Assembly: GCA_031378845.1 (NCBI GenBank)
Contig: JANNES010000009.1
Coordinates: 1 to 64,000, forward strand
DNA length: 64,000 nucleotides
Reading direction: 5' to 3'
Source: JAJNPS01 sp031378845
Lineage (GTDB): Bacteria > Pseudomonadota > Alphaproteobacteria > Rhodobacterales > Rhodobacteraceae
Part shown: positions 1 through 9,527 of the stretch, piece after piece
How the letters are laid out: every line of letters begins with the position of its first letter
How positions within the stretch are numbered: position 1 is the first letter of the stretch
Notes under the pieces: model-generated
The model's database searches: none
Seen by the model: the letters and a program-made list of their open reading frames with translations, nothing else
What the model was told of the DNA's origin: nothing
Program-made: the position numbers and the translations under genes

Positions 1-2
1 GC

Positions 3-92
3 GACCCGAGCTTGCAGAGCGATGCAGTGTCGCTGGACCAGTTCGTCACGCGGTCGCGGGCGGGTGAAGGCGTCGTCATCCACCCCCGCTAA
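3..92 (+). CDS. C-terminal end of an unidentified gene (partial)
   Basis: Reading from base 3 gives 29 GC3-rich codons ending at a TAA at 90-92, with the tail AGEGVVIHPR. Codon use looks like real coding sequence, but the rest of the gene lies outside the window. I do not recognise the family. It may belong with the permease relic that follows, as part of a transporter operon; that is only inference. Confidence 0.3.
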   Translation, partial: DPSLQSDAVSLDQFVTRSRAGEGVVIHPR

Positions 93-339
93 CCGCATGG
101 AGTCACGATATGAATCCGTCACCGACAGAGTTCTGCAACAACGCCGTATGTACCCGACGCAGGCTTTCCACCGGTCGTCGTCGCAGGGCTTGCGGCCTAG
201 CGCCCTTGCCTTTGGGGCGGGGCAGGCGCGACGACGCGAGCTGCCCCCCCCACCTTATACGTTCGTCAACCGTGCGCTAATGGGTTCGCGCGCGGCGAGT
301 TGCCTCGGCCCGATTTACGACGGTTTGGGGTTTTTCATG

Positions 340-545
340 CGGCTAAGGTTTCGGAACACCGAACTTGTCGGAACTGCGCGACGAAATTTCGCCGTCGATT
401 GCGTTGGTGATTGTTGCAGTTTCCATTGTGGAAATCCTATCGCGACGAGACCTAAGCGGAGTCTTGATTGCGCCGCACCAGTATTTATCCGCGACGATAG
501 CGCCGGCGCGTTGTGCGTGGTTCAGGTCTTCGTGAGCAGTTCCGG
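340..545 (+). pseudogene. Relic of an ABC-transporter permease C-terminus
   Basis: One frame reads SELRDEISPSIA followed by a hydrophobic stretch (VIVAVSIVEIL) and SRRD. This resembles the end of PotC-type inner-membrane permeases, where a conserved R-D-x-I/V-S-P-x-I-A segment precedes the last membrane helix. No open frame connects it to an upstream start, and stops interrupt the preceding sequence. The 93-637 stretch as a whole holds no convincing intact gene. The match is to family consensus from memory, so the call is tentative. Confidence 0.3.
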
Positions 546-637
546 GGGTGCTTTGGGGCGAAAGGTACCTCGCAAAACGCCATGCAGAGGAATCGATTCA
601 GATTTATCCAGTAAAATTAGAATGTTAATAAGATAAA

Positions 638-712
638 TGGCAGCCCGTAGGGGAGTCGAACCCCTCTTACCAGGTTGAAAACCTGGTGTCCTAACCGATA
701 GACGAACGGGCC
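638..712 (-). tRNA. tRNA-Glu (anticodon UUC)
   Basis: On the minus strand the 75 bases fold as a full cloverleaf. The anticodon stem CCAGG/CCTGG encloses the loop TTTTCAA with anticodon TTC. The T arm is GGGGTTCGACTCCCC and the 3' end is an encoded GCCA. The acceptor stem pairs GGCCCGT with ACGGGCT, so the first pair is G1-U72 rather than G-C. The encoded CCA and complete stems indicate a functional gene. It sits downstream of recJ on the same strand. Confidence 0.97.
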
Positions 713-812
713 CCAGAGGGATTGCGGGTGTCTAGGGCCAAGGGGCCAGTCCTGCAAGGGGAAAATGCCACGAAAGTCGCAAGCAGACGGCAAAGTCCGG
801 GCGCAAAGGCCG

Positions 813-2555
813 TCATGCATATGCCGCATCTTCGAGACGCAGTTGGACCCGTCGGCGCCCGCCCCAGCTGTTGATGTCCAGACGACCCGCCAGATGGAAC
901 CTCCGTCGTCCGGGATCGGACAAAGCCGGGCCCAATGGTCCGTCAAAGGCGCCAAAGGCCACGGCCTCCAGTCGTGCCCCGGCGCCTCCATCGATTTGCA
1001 GCCGCAGGTGCGTCTCGCCCATGCGCTGTGCCGTCACCGCAACCGATGGAAAGGCAAAGCGCGGGGCCGGGGCCGCCGCACCGAACGGCCCCGCCAGTTC
1101 GATCTGGTCGACAAGATCGGCAGTGGCGGCACCCGGCATCAGAATGCCGGTCAATGTCAGGTCTTGCGCCGTCGTCGTCCCGGCACCTTGCCGCGCCAGC
1201 AGTTCGGTCAGACGCGCCATCGCCGGGGCCAATTGTGCACGGGTGAGGCCGAGGCCCGCTGCCATCTTGTGACCACCGCCTTTGAGCAGCAGCCCTTCGG
1301 CGGCCAGCCGGTGGATCGCAGCGCCGAGGTCAACGCCCGCAATCGAGCGGCCAGAACCTTTGCCATCGTCGCCGTCAAAGCCGATCACGACCGCAGGGCG
1401 GTGCGCCGCCTCTTTCAGTCGCGCCGCGACGATCCCGACAACGCCAGGATGCCAGCCGTCACCTGCGGCCCAGACGAGAGGTGCCTGCAGCCCGCGCGCC
1501 TCGGCCTGTGACAGGGCCTCGGCGCGCACCAGCCCCTCGATGACTCGGCGTTCGTCGTTCAATTCGTTGAGGCGCAGGGCCAATGCCTCGGCTTCGCGCG
1601 GATCATCGGTGGCCAAAAGACGCGCGCCGAGATCAGCCTGCCCGATGCGACCGCCCGCGTTGACACGCGGGCCAAGGACAAAGCCCAACGCATAGGTCGA
1701 TGGGGCTGCATCCATCCGCGCGATATCGGCAAGGGCGCGCAGGCCAACCCGGTCGCGCCGGGCCATGATCTTGAGCCCTTGCCGGACGAGCGCGCGGTTG
1801 ACGCCGATCAGCGGGGCCACATCGGCCACCGTGGCCAGCGCCACCAGATCGAGCAGCGCCATCAGGTCGGGTCCGGACTGCCCCTGGGTCCGCAGGCGGC
1901 GATTGGCCTCAACCAGCACCAGAAACACCACCCCCGCCGCGCAGAGATGCGCAAGATCCCCGGTTTCATCTTGCCGGTTGGGATTGACGACAGCCAGCGC
2001 TGGCGGAAGGATGTCCCCGCCCAGATGGTGGTCGAGCACGACGACATCACAGCCCGCCGCAGCGATCGGATCGTGTGACAGCGTCCCGCAATCGACGCAA
2101 AAGATCACGTCATGGGCTTGGCCCAGCGACTGCATTGCTGCGACATTGGGGCCGTAGCCTTCGTCGATACGGTCGGGGATATAGAGGGTCGCGCTGTGGC
2201 CGAGGTTGCGCAGCCAGATCAGCAGCAGGGCCGCCGAGGCCCCGCCATCGACATCGTAGTCCGCAAAGATCGCGATACGTTCGCGCCGGTCCAGCGCCGC
2301 CAGCAGGCGGCATGCCGCCTTTTCCATGTCACGCAAGGTCAAAGGGTCCGGCAAGAGATCGCGCAAGACCGGGTTCAGAAAAGCGTCCGTACCATCGCGG
2401 TCGACATGACGCGCGGCCAGCGTCTGGCACAGCGCCAGCGGCAGGTGCGCGGTTTGCGCAATCGCTTCGGTCAGGCGTTCCGCCGCAATGTCGGGCCCGA
2501 CCCAGCGGCGACCGGTGATCGAGCCTGTCACGTCAAGAAAAGCGCGATTTGTCAT
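813..2555 (-). CDS. recJ: Single-stranded-DNA-specific exonuclease RecJ
   Basis: RecJ is the 5'-3' single-strand exonuclease of the RecF recombination pathway and of mismatch and base-excision repair. The 580-residue protein shows the DHH-family metal motifs in order: DYDVDG (about 99-104), DCGT (155-158), DHH (175-177) and NPNR (191-194). A DHHA1-type GGGHKMAAG segment lies toward the C-terminus. Length is normal for alphaproteobacterial RecJ. It ends the hom-glpX-recJ run on the minus strand, about 60 bp after glpX, and is probably co-transcribed with it. No lesion was seen. Confidence 0.95.
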   Translation of the reverse strand: MTNRAFLDVTGSITGRRWVGPDIAAERLTEAIAQTAHLPLALCQTLAARHVDRDGTDAFLNPVLRDLLPDPLTLRDMEKAACRLLAALDRRERIAIFADYDVDGGASAALLLIWLRNLGHSATLYIPDRIDEGYGPNVAAMQSLGQAHDVIFCVDCGTLSHDPIAAAGCDVVVLDHHLGGDILPPALAVVNPNRQDETGDLAHLCAAGVVFLVLVEANRRLRTQGQSGPDLMALLDLVALATVADVAPLIGVNRALVRQGLKIMARRDRVGLRALADIARMDAAPSTYALGFVLGPRVNAGGRIGQADLGARLLATDDPREAEALALRLNELNDERRVIEGLVRAEALSQAEARGLQAPLVWAAGDGWHPGVVGIVAARLKEAAHRPAVVIGFDGDDGKGSGRSIAGVDLGAAIHRLAAEGLLLKGGGHKMAAGLGLTRAQLAPAMARLTELLARQGAGTTTAQDLTLTGILMPGAATADLVDQIELAGPFGAAAPAPRFAFPSVAVTAQRMGETHLRLQIDGGAGARLEAVAFGAFDGPLGPALSDPGRRRFHLAGRLDINSWGGRRRVQLRLEDAAYA

Positions 2556-2614
2556 CGCGCAGTGATGCCCAACTTGCCGCGTCGGGGCAAGCGAAAGGCA
2601 CGATGCGTCCGGCG

Positions 2615-3592
2615 TTACCTGGTCGGGCTGCGATAGGTCATCCGGCGCACCGATCCGGTCTTGGAGCGCATCAGCAGGGTCTCGGTGGTGATCCAGCCCG
2701 GTTCCCGCTTGATCCCGGCCAGCAACGAGCCGTTGGTAACGCCGGTCGCGGCAAAGATCACTTCGCTGCGCACCAGATCATCGCGGGTGTAGACGCGGTC
2801 GAAATTGGTGATCCCGGCGGTCTTGGCGCGACCGCGTTCGTCGTCATTGCGAAACAGAAGCTTGCCAAAGAACTGACCGCCCATGCATTTCATCGCCGCC
2901 GCCGCAAGGACACCCTCGGGTGCGCCGCCTGACCCCATATACATGTCAATCCCGGTGACTTCGGGTTCGGCGCAGTGCATCACGCCTGCCACGTCGCCAT
3001 CCGTGATCAACCGGATCGAAGCCCCGGTTGAGCGGATCTCGGCGATCAACGCCTCGTGCCGGGGGCGTTCCAGAACGCAAACCATGATATCCTCGGTCGA
3101 CACGCCCTTTGCTGCCGCCAGCGCCGAGACCCGCTCTGACGGGCTCATCGTCATGGTGACCACGCCGGGCTTGAAACCCGGCCCGATCGCGAGCTTTTCC
3201 ATATAGACATCGGGGGCGTGCAGCAGCGTGCCGCGCGGGGCCATGGCGATCACGGTCAGCGCGTTGGGCATGTCCTTGGCCGTCAGGGTCGTCCCTTCGA
3301 GGGGGTCAAGGGCGATATCGACGGCGGGGCCTTTGCCGGTGCCGACCTCTTCGCCGATGAAAAGCATCGGGGCCTCGTCGCGTTCACCCTCGCCGATCAC
3401 GACAACGCCGGCGATATCCAAGAGGTTCAGCTGTTCGCGCATGGCGTTGACGGCGGCCTGGTCTGCCGCCTTTTCATCGCCGCGCCCGATCAGGCGGGCC
3501 GAGGCAAGCGCAGCGGCCTCCGAGACGCGGGCGAGGCCGAGCGAAAGCAGGCGGTCTTGAAACACGAGGGCGTCACTTTGGGCGGGGGCCAT
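2615..3592 (-). CDS. glpX: Fructose-1,6-bisphosphatase, class II
   Basis: GlpX hydrolyses fructose 1,6-bisphosphate to fructose 6-phosphate in gluconeogenesis; some homologues also act on sedoheptulose bisphosphate. The 325-residue protein has the class II signatures GEGERDEAP (67-75) and DPLEGT (96-101), which bind divalent metal and substrate phosphate. Length is typical. The chosen start gives MAPAQSDALV, with a purine-rich stretch just upstream. It lies between hom and recJ as in many Rhodobacterales, although here about 890 bp of decayed sequence separates it from hom. Confidence 0.95.
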   Translation of the reverse strand: MAPAQSDALVFQDRLLSLGLARVSEAAALASARLIGRGDEKAADQAAVNAMREQLNLLDIAGVVVIGEGERDEAPMLFIGEEVGTGKGPAVDIALDPLEGTTLTAKDMPNALTVIAMAPRGTLLHAPDVYMEKLAIGPGFKPGVVTMTMSPSERVSALAAAKGVSTEDIMVCVLERPRHEALIAEIRSTGASIRLITDGDVAGVMHCAEPEVTGIDMYMGSGGAPEGVLAAAAMKCMGGQFFGKLLFRNDDERGRAKTAGITNFDRVYTRDDLVRSEVIFAATGVTNGSLLAGIKREPGWITTETLLMRSKTGSVRRMTYRSPTR

Positions 3593-3599
3593 GGCAGGT

Positions 3600-4486
3600 C
3601 CTTTGTTTAATATCGTCGATCCCCTCTAGCCGGGGCCGCGAATTGTAGCAAGCATGGTGACGCTAACGGGGGGAAAGGACTTCGGGCCTGTCCGAAATCG
3701 GCGACAGAAATGCCGTCCCGCGTGGGGCGGCTTTTTTTAGTATTAAAAATCAATATATTGCCTATGTCATTATAACGAATTCGTCACGCGTTCCGGCAAG
3801 ATCTTTGGAAATCCCCGCGCTGCGACGGGTCGGGACTTGCGCCCCTGCGCGCGCTTGGGCCGGTGCGTTGCCACATCCGTCATGCCAGCTAAAGCGTCTT
3901 GCCGTTGATCCGGTGCGCCAGATCAAAGGCAAAACGCAAGATACCCGCCGGTCGCCAGAGGAAAGACCATCTTCCACACGCCGTCGATTTGCGGCCAGAC
4001 TGCGCGGCACAACTTGTGGAACGCAGGGTCGTCATACCGCTGGATCCGATAGATCAAAAGGGCTGCATGCGGCGAAAGTCCGGTCAAGGTGACGTCGCTT
4101 GTCGTTTGCAGGCGCGGCGATTCCTTGGCCAGGGCTGCGACCAATCAGTCTTTTGTGCAGATGTGCCGTGAACTGCTGTGCTCGGTGAATTTGTCGGCAA
4201 GAAGCCGGGCGAGATCGTCTGATTTCCGAACGTCAGGTTGAAGCGGGGGGTCTTCGCGTTCGCGCAGGTGACAGGCGAGCGCGGCGTTTTTTATCGCTGG
4301 CTGGCATGATGAAGTGCTGCGTGTCGCGAACTGATCGGCGCCGCGCTGACTGGACGCCCGTACAACCGTGCCGGTCGCGGCACTCCAGATGTCCACCGAT
4401 ATCGGCGCAATCGCGCTGCACGGTGGCAGTACCGGCGCGCGGGCGACCGTTCAAGCCCGGGCCGCCATGTCGCCAGGCTTTGGCGC
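3600..4486. other. Gene-free stretch with decayed coding sequence
   Basis: No intact gene spans this 890-bp gap between glpX and hom, which are usually close together. On the minus strand the best fragment (about 4144-3926) reads as protein with segments such as SPHAALLIYRIQ and GVWKMVFPLA. After a +1 shift the reading can continue as RFAFDLAHRINGKTL to a stop near 3897. This looks like the C-terminal half of a dead gene of unrecognised family. A short AT-rich patch (about 3730-3790) may hold the glpX promoter region. Confidence 0.3.
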
Positions 4487-5776
4487 CTAGACCTCTTCGA
4501 TGCGCAGCGCGACGGGAGATCCGACCAGGACGCCGGTGGCGGCAAAGCGGCCCATCGCATGGGCGATATCGTCCGACGTCGCCTTGTGCGTGACGATCAG
4601 CACCGGGGCTTGCGCGCCCTGATGGCCATATTGGCGCATGCGGTCGATGGAAATTCCCGCGTCGCCGAGGCAGGTGGCGATCTTGGCCAAGGCGCCGGGT
4701 TTGTCGATCAGCGTCATGCGCAGATAATAGGGGGCGGCGGTGCTGGTGGCGGCTGCGATGGGGGTGGCAAGGCTGATTGCTGGCTGGCCAAAGGTTGGCA
4801 ACCGGTTGCCGCGCGCAATGTCGATGACATCGGACAGGATCGCGCTGGCGGTCGGTCCCTGACCCGCCCCCGGACCACGCAAGACGATCTGGCCGACAGA
4901 GTCACCTTCGAGCACGACCATGTTGGTGCCGCCTTGCAACTGACCCAAGGGGTGGTCGGCGGGCACGAGGCACGGCGTCATGCGCTGTTCCAGCCCGCGC
5001 CCGGTCATTTGCGCGACCCCCAAAAGCTTGATCCGGTAGCCCATATCGCCCGCATGCCGGATGTCGTCGATGGAGACCGAGCCGATGCCTTCAAGTTGCA
5101 CCGCGTCGAACGAGACCTTGGTGCCAAAGGCGATGGCCGCCAGGAGGCTGAGTTTGTGGCCGGCATCGATGCCGCCCACGTCAAGGTTTGGATCGGCCTC
5201 CAGATAGCCAAGCTGGCGGGCCTCGTCGAACACCGTCTCGTAAGGCAGGCCAGCCGATTGCATGCGCGTCAGGATGTAATTGCATGATCCGTTCATCACG
5301 CCCATGACGCGGCGCATCGCGTTGCCTGCGAGGCCCTCGGTCAGGGCCTTGACGACGGGAATGCCGCCTGCGACGGCGGCCTCGAACCGGATGACAAGGC
5401 CTGCGGCCTCGGCGGCTTCGGCAAGCGCCTGCCCGTGATGGGCCAACAGCGCCTTGTTGGCGGTCACGATATCCTTGCCAGCGGCGATCGCGGCTTCTGT
5501 TGCGTCTTTGGCGGGGCCCTCGTGGCCGCCCATCACCTCGATGAAGATGTCGACATCATCGCGGCGGGCAAGGGCTGCGGGGTCTGCCTCCCAGGCATAG
5601 GCCGAAAGGTCGGCATCGCGGTTCTTGCTGCGATCCCGAGCAGAAATGGCAGTGATCTCGATGGCGCGGCCGGTGCGGGCGGTGATCAGGTCCGCATGCG
5701 TCTGCACGATGCGCACCACACCGATACCGACGGTTCCGAGCCCGGCAAGGCCAAGTCTGATGGGGGCGGCAGGCAT
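4487..5776 (-). CDS. hom: Homoserine dehydrogenase
   Basis: This enzyme reduces aspartate semialdehyde to homoserine with NAD(P)H, the branch point to threonine, methionine and isoleucine. The 429-residue protein starts with a Rossmann motif GLAGLGTVG (9-17). The catalytic middle carries GSCNYILT and the ELDPN-like segment EADPNLDVGG. A C-terminal ACT domain (about 348-429, starting YYLRMTLIDKPG) is where threonine feedback normally acts. Length is standard for the monofunctional enzyme. First gene of the hom-glpX-recJ run. Confidence 0.96.
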   Translation of the reverse strand: MPAAPIRLGLAGLGTVGIGVVRIVQTHADLITARTGRAIEITAISARDRSKNRDADLSAYAWEADPAALARRDDVDIFIEVMGGHEGPAKDATEAAIAAGKDIVTANKALLAHHGQALAEAAEAAGLVIRFEAAVAGGIPVVKALTEGLAGNAMRRVMGVMNGSCNYILTRMQSAGLPYETVFDEARQLGYLEADPNLDVGGIDAGHKLSLLAAIAFGTKVSFDAVQLEGIGSVSIDDIRHAGDMGYRIKLLGVAQMTGRGLEQRMTPCLVPADHPLGQLQGGTNMVVLEGDSVGQIVLRGPGAGQGPTASAILSDVIDIARGNRLPTFGQPAISLATPIAAATSTAAPYYLRMTLIDKPGALAKIATCLGDAGISIDRMRQYGHQGAQAPVLIVTHKATSDDIAHAMGRFAATGVLVGSPVALRIEEV

Positions 5777-5905
5777 GGTCGGTCACTCCGAAAGCAGCGT
5801 GTCGGCAGGCGCAAGGCCGGTGTGGCCTGTTACCGGTTTGGTCGTCTCAGCGCAACGCGTCTCTGCGCGGGTCGCGGATGGTTTGCATCGCAGGGGCCGG
5901 CGATT

Positions 5906-6178
5906 TCAGGTGGCGGGGTCCTGGACCGGGCCTTGAAGCGCGCGTGCGCGGGCCCGCAATCCGGCGGCGCGCGCTGCGAGATTTGCGGATGTCACATCCG
6001 TTGCCGAGAGCGTTCCTGCCGCGGCCAGCACGTCGTCAATCGGCAAGATAGGCGGCGTCGGGCCTGCCTGCAGGGACCGACTGGCCGCCAGTTCGGGCCG
6101 CTCGTTACAGGCCCCAAGGGTCAGCACGATCCCGACAACAACAGCAAGTGGAAGGCGGCGTGAACTCTGTTGCGGCAT
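5906..6178 (-). CDS. Small predicted lipoprotein
   Basis: Taking the ATG at 6176-6178 gives 90 residues that begin with a basic n-region (MPQQSSRRLP), a hydrophobic core (LAVVVGIVLT) and a lipobox LGAC at residues 21-24. This predicts lipidation and membrane anchoring after signal peptidase II cleavage. A longer in-frame start at 6256 would bury the signal peptide and is less likely. The rest is Ala/Leu-rich with no domain I recognise. It is transcribed in the same direction as, and just downstream of, the Tad-like genes, so it may be part of that export locus; function unknown. Confidence 0.6.
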   Translation of the reverse strand: MPQQSSRRLPLAVVVGIVLTLGACNERPELAASRSLQAGPTPPILPIDDVLAAAGTLSATDVTSANLAARAAGLRARARALQGPVQDPAT

Positions 6179-6331
6179 CTGGCTCTCGTGTTGACGGACG
6201 CCCGTAGAGTAGCTGTGTACCACGACAACGAAAAGGCCACGCGTGTAGCAGGACAATGAGTTTCACGCAAAGCTGGGTAGGCTGAGCCGCAGAGGCAAGA
6301 CAAAGGATGTCGCGCATCTGGGACATGTTGG

Positions 6332-6895
6332 TCAGACGCAGGAGACGCCTTGCAGACAGATCTTTGTCAAGAAACGCGGGCGCGTGACGATGAATTCATC
6401 CAGTGTGTAGTTCGGTGCCAGACCCACGTCAAAGACAGGCGTATACGGCACGGACGTCTCGACAATCACCACCGTATCGGTGGCAGCCATGATGGGGATT
6501 TTGCTTGCATAGCTTTGCAGGGACGCCGTCGTCAGCTGCGCCATCGCGCCATTGGGCGAGCGCGACCAGATCACCTCGAACCGATTGTTCGGGGTTGACC
6601 ACTTTACAGATGTGAACCGCATCTTGGCAGATTGGGTCTGCGGCAAAAGGTACTCCATGACCGTTTGCATGCCATCCAGAAACACCAGAGGGATGTCGTT
6701 GTTCTGACGTGAAATCAGATCCGATATGGCGTAGCCGGCCTTTTGCGCGGTGTTCATCGAGCGAAACACATCCCAATAGGCGGTAAAGGCCATCAGGGCC
6801 CAGACCAGTGGGGGCAGGATGATGACGAACTCGGCCATGATGAGGCCGCTTTCATCATCCCTGAAATCCCGAAGGGCGTGCATGAAGGACGTCAT
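6332..6895 (-). CDS. TadE/TadG-type pseudopilin-like protein
   Basis: Minor pilin-like membrane protein of Tad (Flp) pilus systems. The ATG at 6893-6895 is preferred because GAGGAA lies at proper spacing before it; an upstream in-frame ATG at 6920-6922 overlaps the previous gene by 14 bp. The 187 residues begin with a short cytoplasmic part, then ESGLIMAEFVIILPPLVWAL, the Glu-containing N-terminal hydrophobic helix typical of TadE. The remainder is extracytoplasmic. Third gene of a three-gene run of TadG-like, TadE-like and TadE-like proteins. Confidence 0.75.
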   Translation of the reverse strand: MTSFMHALRDFRDDESGLIMAEFVIILPPLVWALMAFTAYWDVFRSMNTAQKAGYAISDLISRQNNDIPLVFLDGMQTVMEYLLPQTQSAKMRFTSVKWSTPNNRFEVIWSRSPNGAMAQLTTASLQSYASKIPIMAATDTVVIVETSVPYTPVFDVGLAPNYTLDEFIVTRPRFLTKICLQGVSCV

Positions 6896-6908
6896 TTCGC
6901 GTGTTTCC

Positions 6909-7442
6909 TCAACTCGGTTCATTGACAAATACAGACCGGGCAAGAAGAGCATAGCCACCTAGCCCATCCTTTTGCAGGCCAAGGCCGATACCGGTCGACG
7001 GGAACATGGTATCCTGACGCACGCAGATGCGTACGAGAACGGGTTCGCTGCCGCCACCCGGAACATAGGTCGTGACAGGGTCTATGGGCACGGCACGGTC
7101 TACACAGGTCGTCGGGGCCGTGGGCATGGCCCAGGTCGCCGTGCTGACGGGCTGCATCTCTATCTTGAGGTTGGTTGCGCAATCCCCCAAAACGACGGCA
7201 CGATCACACAGTATCGTTCGCAGTGCATTGTGCTGGATGTTGCCAAGCAGACCCAGCCGCAACTCGCGCATTGTCAGATCGACGGACCGTTCCAGCATCA
7301 CATGGCGGATCATGAAATAGCCGGATTCGAACGAGGCCATGAAGATCGTCATCAAGACCGGTATCGCAAACAGGAACTCGATCGAGGCAGTTCCCTCTTC
7401 TTTCCGAAACCCGCGGGCCAGGCGTCGCATGAAGTGCATCAT
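6909..7442 (-). CDS. TadE-family pilus assembly protein
   Basis: 177 residues. The N-terminus RKEEGTASIEFLFAIPVLM is the classical TadE pattern: charged leader, Gly-Thr-Ala, then a Glu-containing hydrophobic helix (about 15-40). TadE-like pseudopilins are processed by prepilin peptidase and help assemble Flp pili. Four cysteines in the extracytoplasmic part may form disulfides. Its start overlaps the stop of the upstream vWA gene by the 4-bp ATGA arrangement, implying translational coupling. Confidence 0.8.
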   Translation of the reverse strand: MMHFMRRLARGFRKEEGTASIEFLFAIPVLMTIFMASFESGYFMIRHVMLERSVDLTMRELRLGLLGNIQHNALRTILCDRAVVLGDCATNLKIEMQPVSTATWAMPTAPTTCVDRAVPIDPVTTYVPGGGSEPVLVRICVRQDTMFPSTGIGLGLQKDGLGGYALLARSVFVNEPS

Positions 7443-9145
7443 TGGGTCAGCCTAAGTTGCGAGATATTCGCCGCGATGGTCTGGAATACGGACGCGATGT
7501 TTAGGCCCGTCGCGTTGAAGTAATGGTTCGATGTCGGCGCTGATGAGCAGCTGCTGATTTGGGCCTGGCCGCCTGTGGGGGCTTCGAATCCGATGCCGTA
7601 GACGACGACCCCCTGCGCTTTTGTCAGCGAGCATGACTGTTGCAGCATCGTGTCCATCGTGGTTGCCGACGCATAGCTGCCAACAATGTTGCCCCTGGCC
7701 GTGTTGTACTGCGTGGTTCGGTTGGCACTGGAGTTGCCAAGCGCGCGGGCATAAAGCTGCCACGCCACCCAGTTCACCCGCACGTTCGACCAGACCTGCT
7801 GCCAGGATTGCTGGGTGACGCCGCCGTTGCTATAGGCTGTCGCCCTCCAGGCTTCGGCGGTATTGGTCCCGTTCCTGCAGTTGGTCGATACGCACAGATG
7901 CGGCACCCAATACTGGTTTGTGATGCCAGCCGGGCGGCCAGTGGTGTGCTGGATCGAGTAGTTGCCATCGCTGTTCGCGCGCCAGATCGGCGATGTACCG
8001 GTTTTGTAAGCATCCTTGACAATGTTGTGCGCGACATGCTCACCGTCTGTCATCAGGATGATGACTTTTGATGTGTCGACGTCAGTGTATGCAGCAGGGC
8101 GACTAGCGAAATCGGTCGAAATCTGTCCTGCGCTGATCAGTTCGGAGTAGAGCGGTTGCGCGCCCGGATCCATCAGGGCAACGCCCCAGCGCATCCCCAG
8201 CATGATTGATGTGTTGCCCTCGGCGACGAGGCCGTCGATCTTGGCCTTGAGGGCAATCTTGTCGTTTGACGGCAGCATGATCTGGCTGGACACCCACGGG
8301 TCGCACTGTTGTGACGAGATGCCCTGGCCGCTGGTCGCGACGTATGAGGTCGATTGCGACGTCGAGGTGCTGTTGTCGGCATGCGAGTACATCGGCATTG
8401 CCAATGTGCGCGACAGGTTCAACGTCGTATAGGTGCTAGCAGGTATTTCGAGACAATTGATGTTGGTCACGCCGTGATTGTAGGTCGCGTTGTACTTTGT
8501 GCGGAGCGCGAGGGGCAGGTTTACCTGTGCATTGTATGGAACGATGGCGATCGAAATCCGTTTTTCGGTGTCGTTGGCAAGCACGGTATCCACGAAAGCC
8601 TTGGCGGCCACCTTCAACGCGGCGATTTTCGTGGTCGCGCCACTCGCCTCGGACATGGAGCCCGAGATGTCCAGAACGAGGGCGATCTCCACATTCGTGC
8701 GCCGCTGTTCCGCTGCCGCAGAAGCAGGAGCGACCAGTTCGTCCACGCCCAGCATATCCATGAACAGGTTTTTGCTGACAGCGGAGGCTTTAGCGCGCAC
8801 GTTACGAGAGTTAAGCGTCTGCGTCACGACGATGCTGCCTGCGTCGAGGTATGATGAAAGGTTGGCCTTCGCAAAGTAATCCGTAACCACGGCAGCAGGC
8901 GACAGCGTCTGCTGCAAGCTTGCGGCCGCCAGGACCGAACGGTCCATCGTCTGCTGAAGTGTCACGCGCGTGTGTTCAAAGCGCATCAGGTCAACGGCCG
9001 TGCCGCCGACCATGAATAGCAACAAGAAGAAGTAGAGTGCCATATATGAGACCGAGCCGTCTTTTCGGCGCACGAAGTCCTTTGCCAGAACCAGAACGGC
9101 GGGACGGCACGGATACAATGACACAAATCTCATTTTGGCCCTCAT
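7439..9145 (-). CDS. TadG-like protein with von Willebrand A domain
   Basis: Large putative Tad secretion/pilus protein. The most plausible start is the ATG at 9143-9145 (or 9131-9133); the longer frame to 9316 would put 57 unlikely residues before the hydrophobic helix. From 9145 the protein is 568 residues: a short N-terminal part RRKDGSVSYMALYFFLLLF with one membrane helix (about 34-50), then a vWA domain with the MIDAS motif DISGSMS (about 159-165) and a later ILMTDGE. The C-terminal half is Ser/Thr/Asn-rich and contains paired cysteines. TadG proteins are thought to anchor pili to the envelope. First gene of the run. Confidence 0.8.
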   Translation of the reverse strand: MRAKMRFVSLYPCRPAVLVLAKDFVRRKDGSVSYMALYFFLLLFMVGGTAVDLMRFEHTRVTLQQTMDRSVLAAASLQQTLSPAAVVTDYFAKANLSSYLDAGSIVVTQTLNSRNVRAKASAVSKNLFMDMLGVDELVAPASAAAEQRRTNVEIALVLDISGSMSEASGATTKIAALKVAAKAFVDTVLANDTEKRISIAIVPYNAQVNLPLALRTKYNATYNHGVTNINCLEIPASTYTTLNLSRTLAMPMYSHADNSTSTSQSTSYVATSGQGISSQQCDPWVSSQIMLPSNDKIALKAKIDGLVAEGNTSIMLGMRWGVALMDPGAQPLYSELISAGQISTDFASRPAAYTDVDTSKVIILMTDGEHVAHNIVKDAYKTGTSPIWRANSDGNYSIQHTTGRPAGITNQYWVPHLCVSTNCRNGTNTAEAWRATAYSNGGVTQQSWQQVWSNVRVNWVAWQLYARALGNSSANRTTQYNTARGNIVGSYASATTMDTMLQQSCSLTKAQGVVVYGIGFEAPTGGQAQISSCSSAPTSNHYFNATGLNIASVFQTIAANISQLRLTQ

Positions 9146-9450
9146 GAGCAACACAACACAATTCCAAACCGCTATCGAAACATCTGGCGGATTCTTGCCG
9201 ATGTATGCCGGGACTTCGGGCAAAATTGTGGCGGAAAGCCCTTTGCGGTGCTTTCTGCGGGGTGCCAAGAAACGGTATTGGCGGTCTTCCTGCGATTGTG
9301 CCGGCTTTCGCAACATGTGACGCGATCAGCAATAATCTGAACGGTAAGACGTTAAGGGTTTATCAACCTTAAGTTGTGTTTCGAATCGGCGGCCGTTTTT
9401 GCGTCGATTCTCCTCTAGCGCAAAGACTCTTGGTCTGTCCCAATTCGAAT

Positions 9451-9465
9451 GATGAAATTTTCATC
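9451..9465. promoter_or_regulatory. Perfect 15-bp palindrome upstream of glutamate dehydrogenase
   Basis: The sequence GATGAAATTTTCATC has 7-bp arms around a single T and lies about 63 bp before the gdh start. Size and position suit a dimeric repressor or activator, but no specific regulator can be named from the sequence. Confidence 0.35.
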
Positions 9466-9527
9466 TTTCGCAGCTAGGGTTCGGTTTGAGCGCGACTTAG
9501 CGCCCGTGCCGTTAAGGGAGATTTGGC

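Noticed and set aside
22..636. 204-codon plus-strand open frame
   Set aside because: Composition is Arg/Cys/Ser-rich and unlike coding sequence; a different frame contains the permease-like segment.
9352..9372. Small inverted repeat TTAAGG/CCTTAA before gdh
   Set aside because: Only 6 bp with an unmatched centre; not clearly more than chance.
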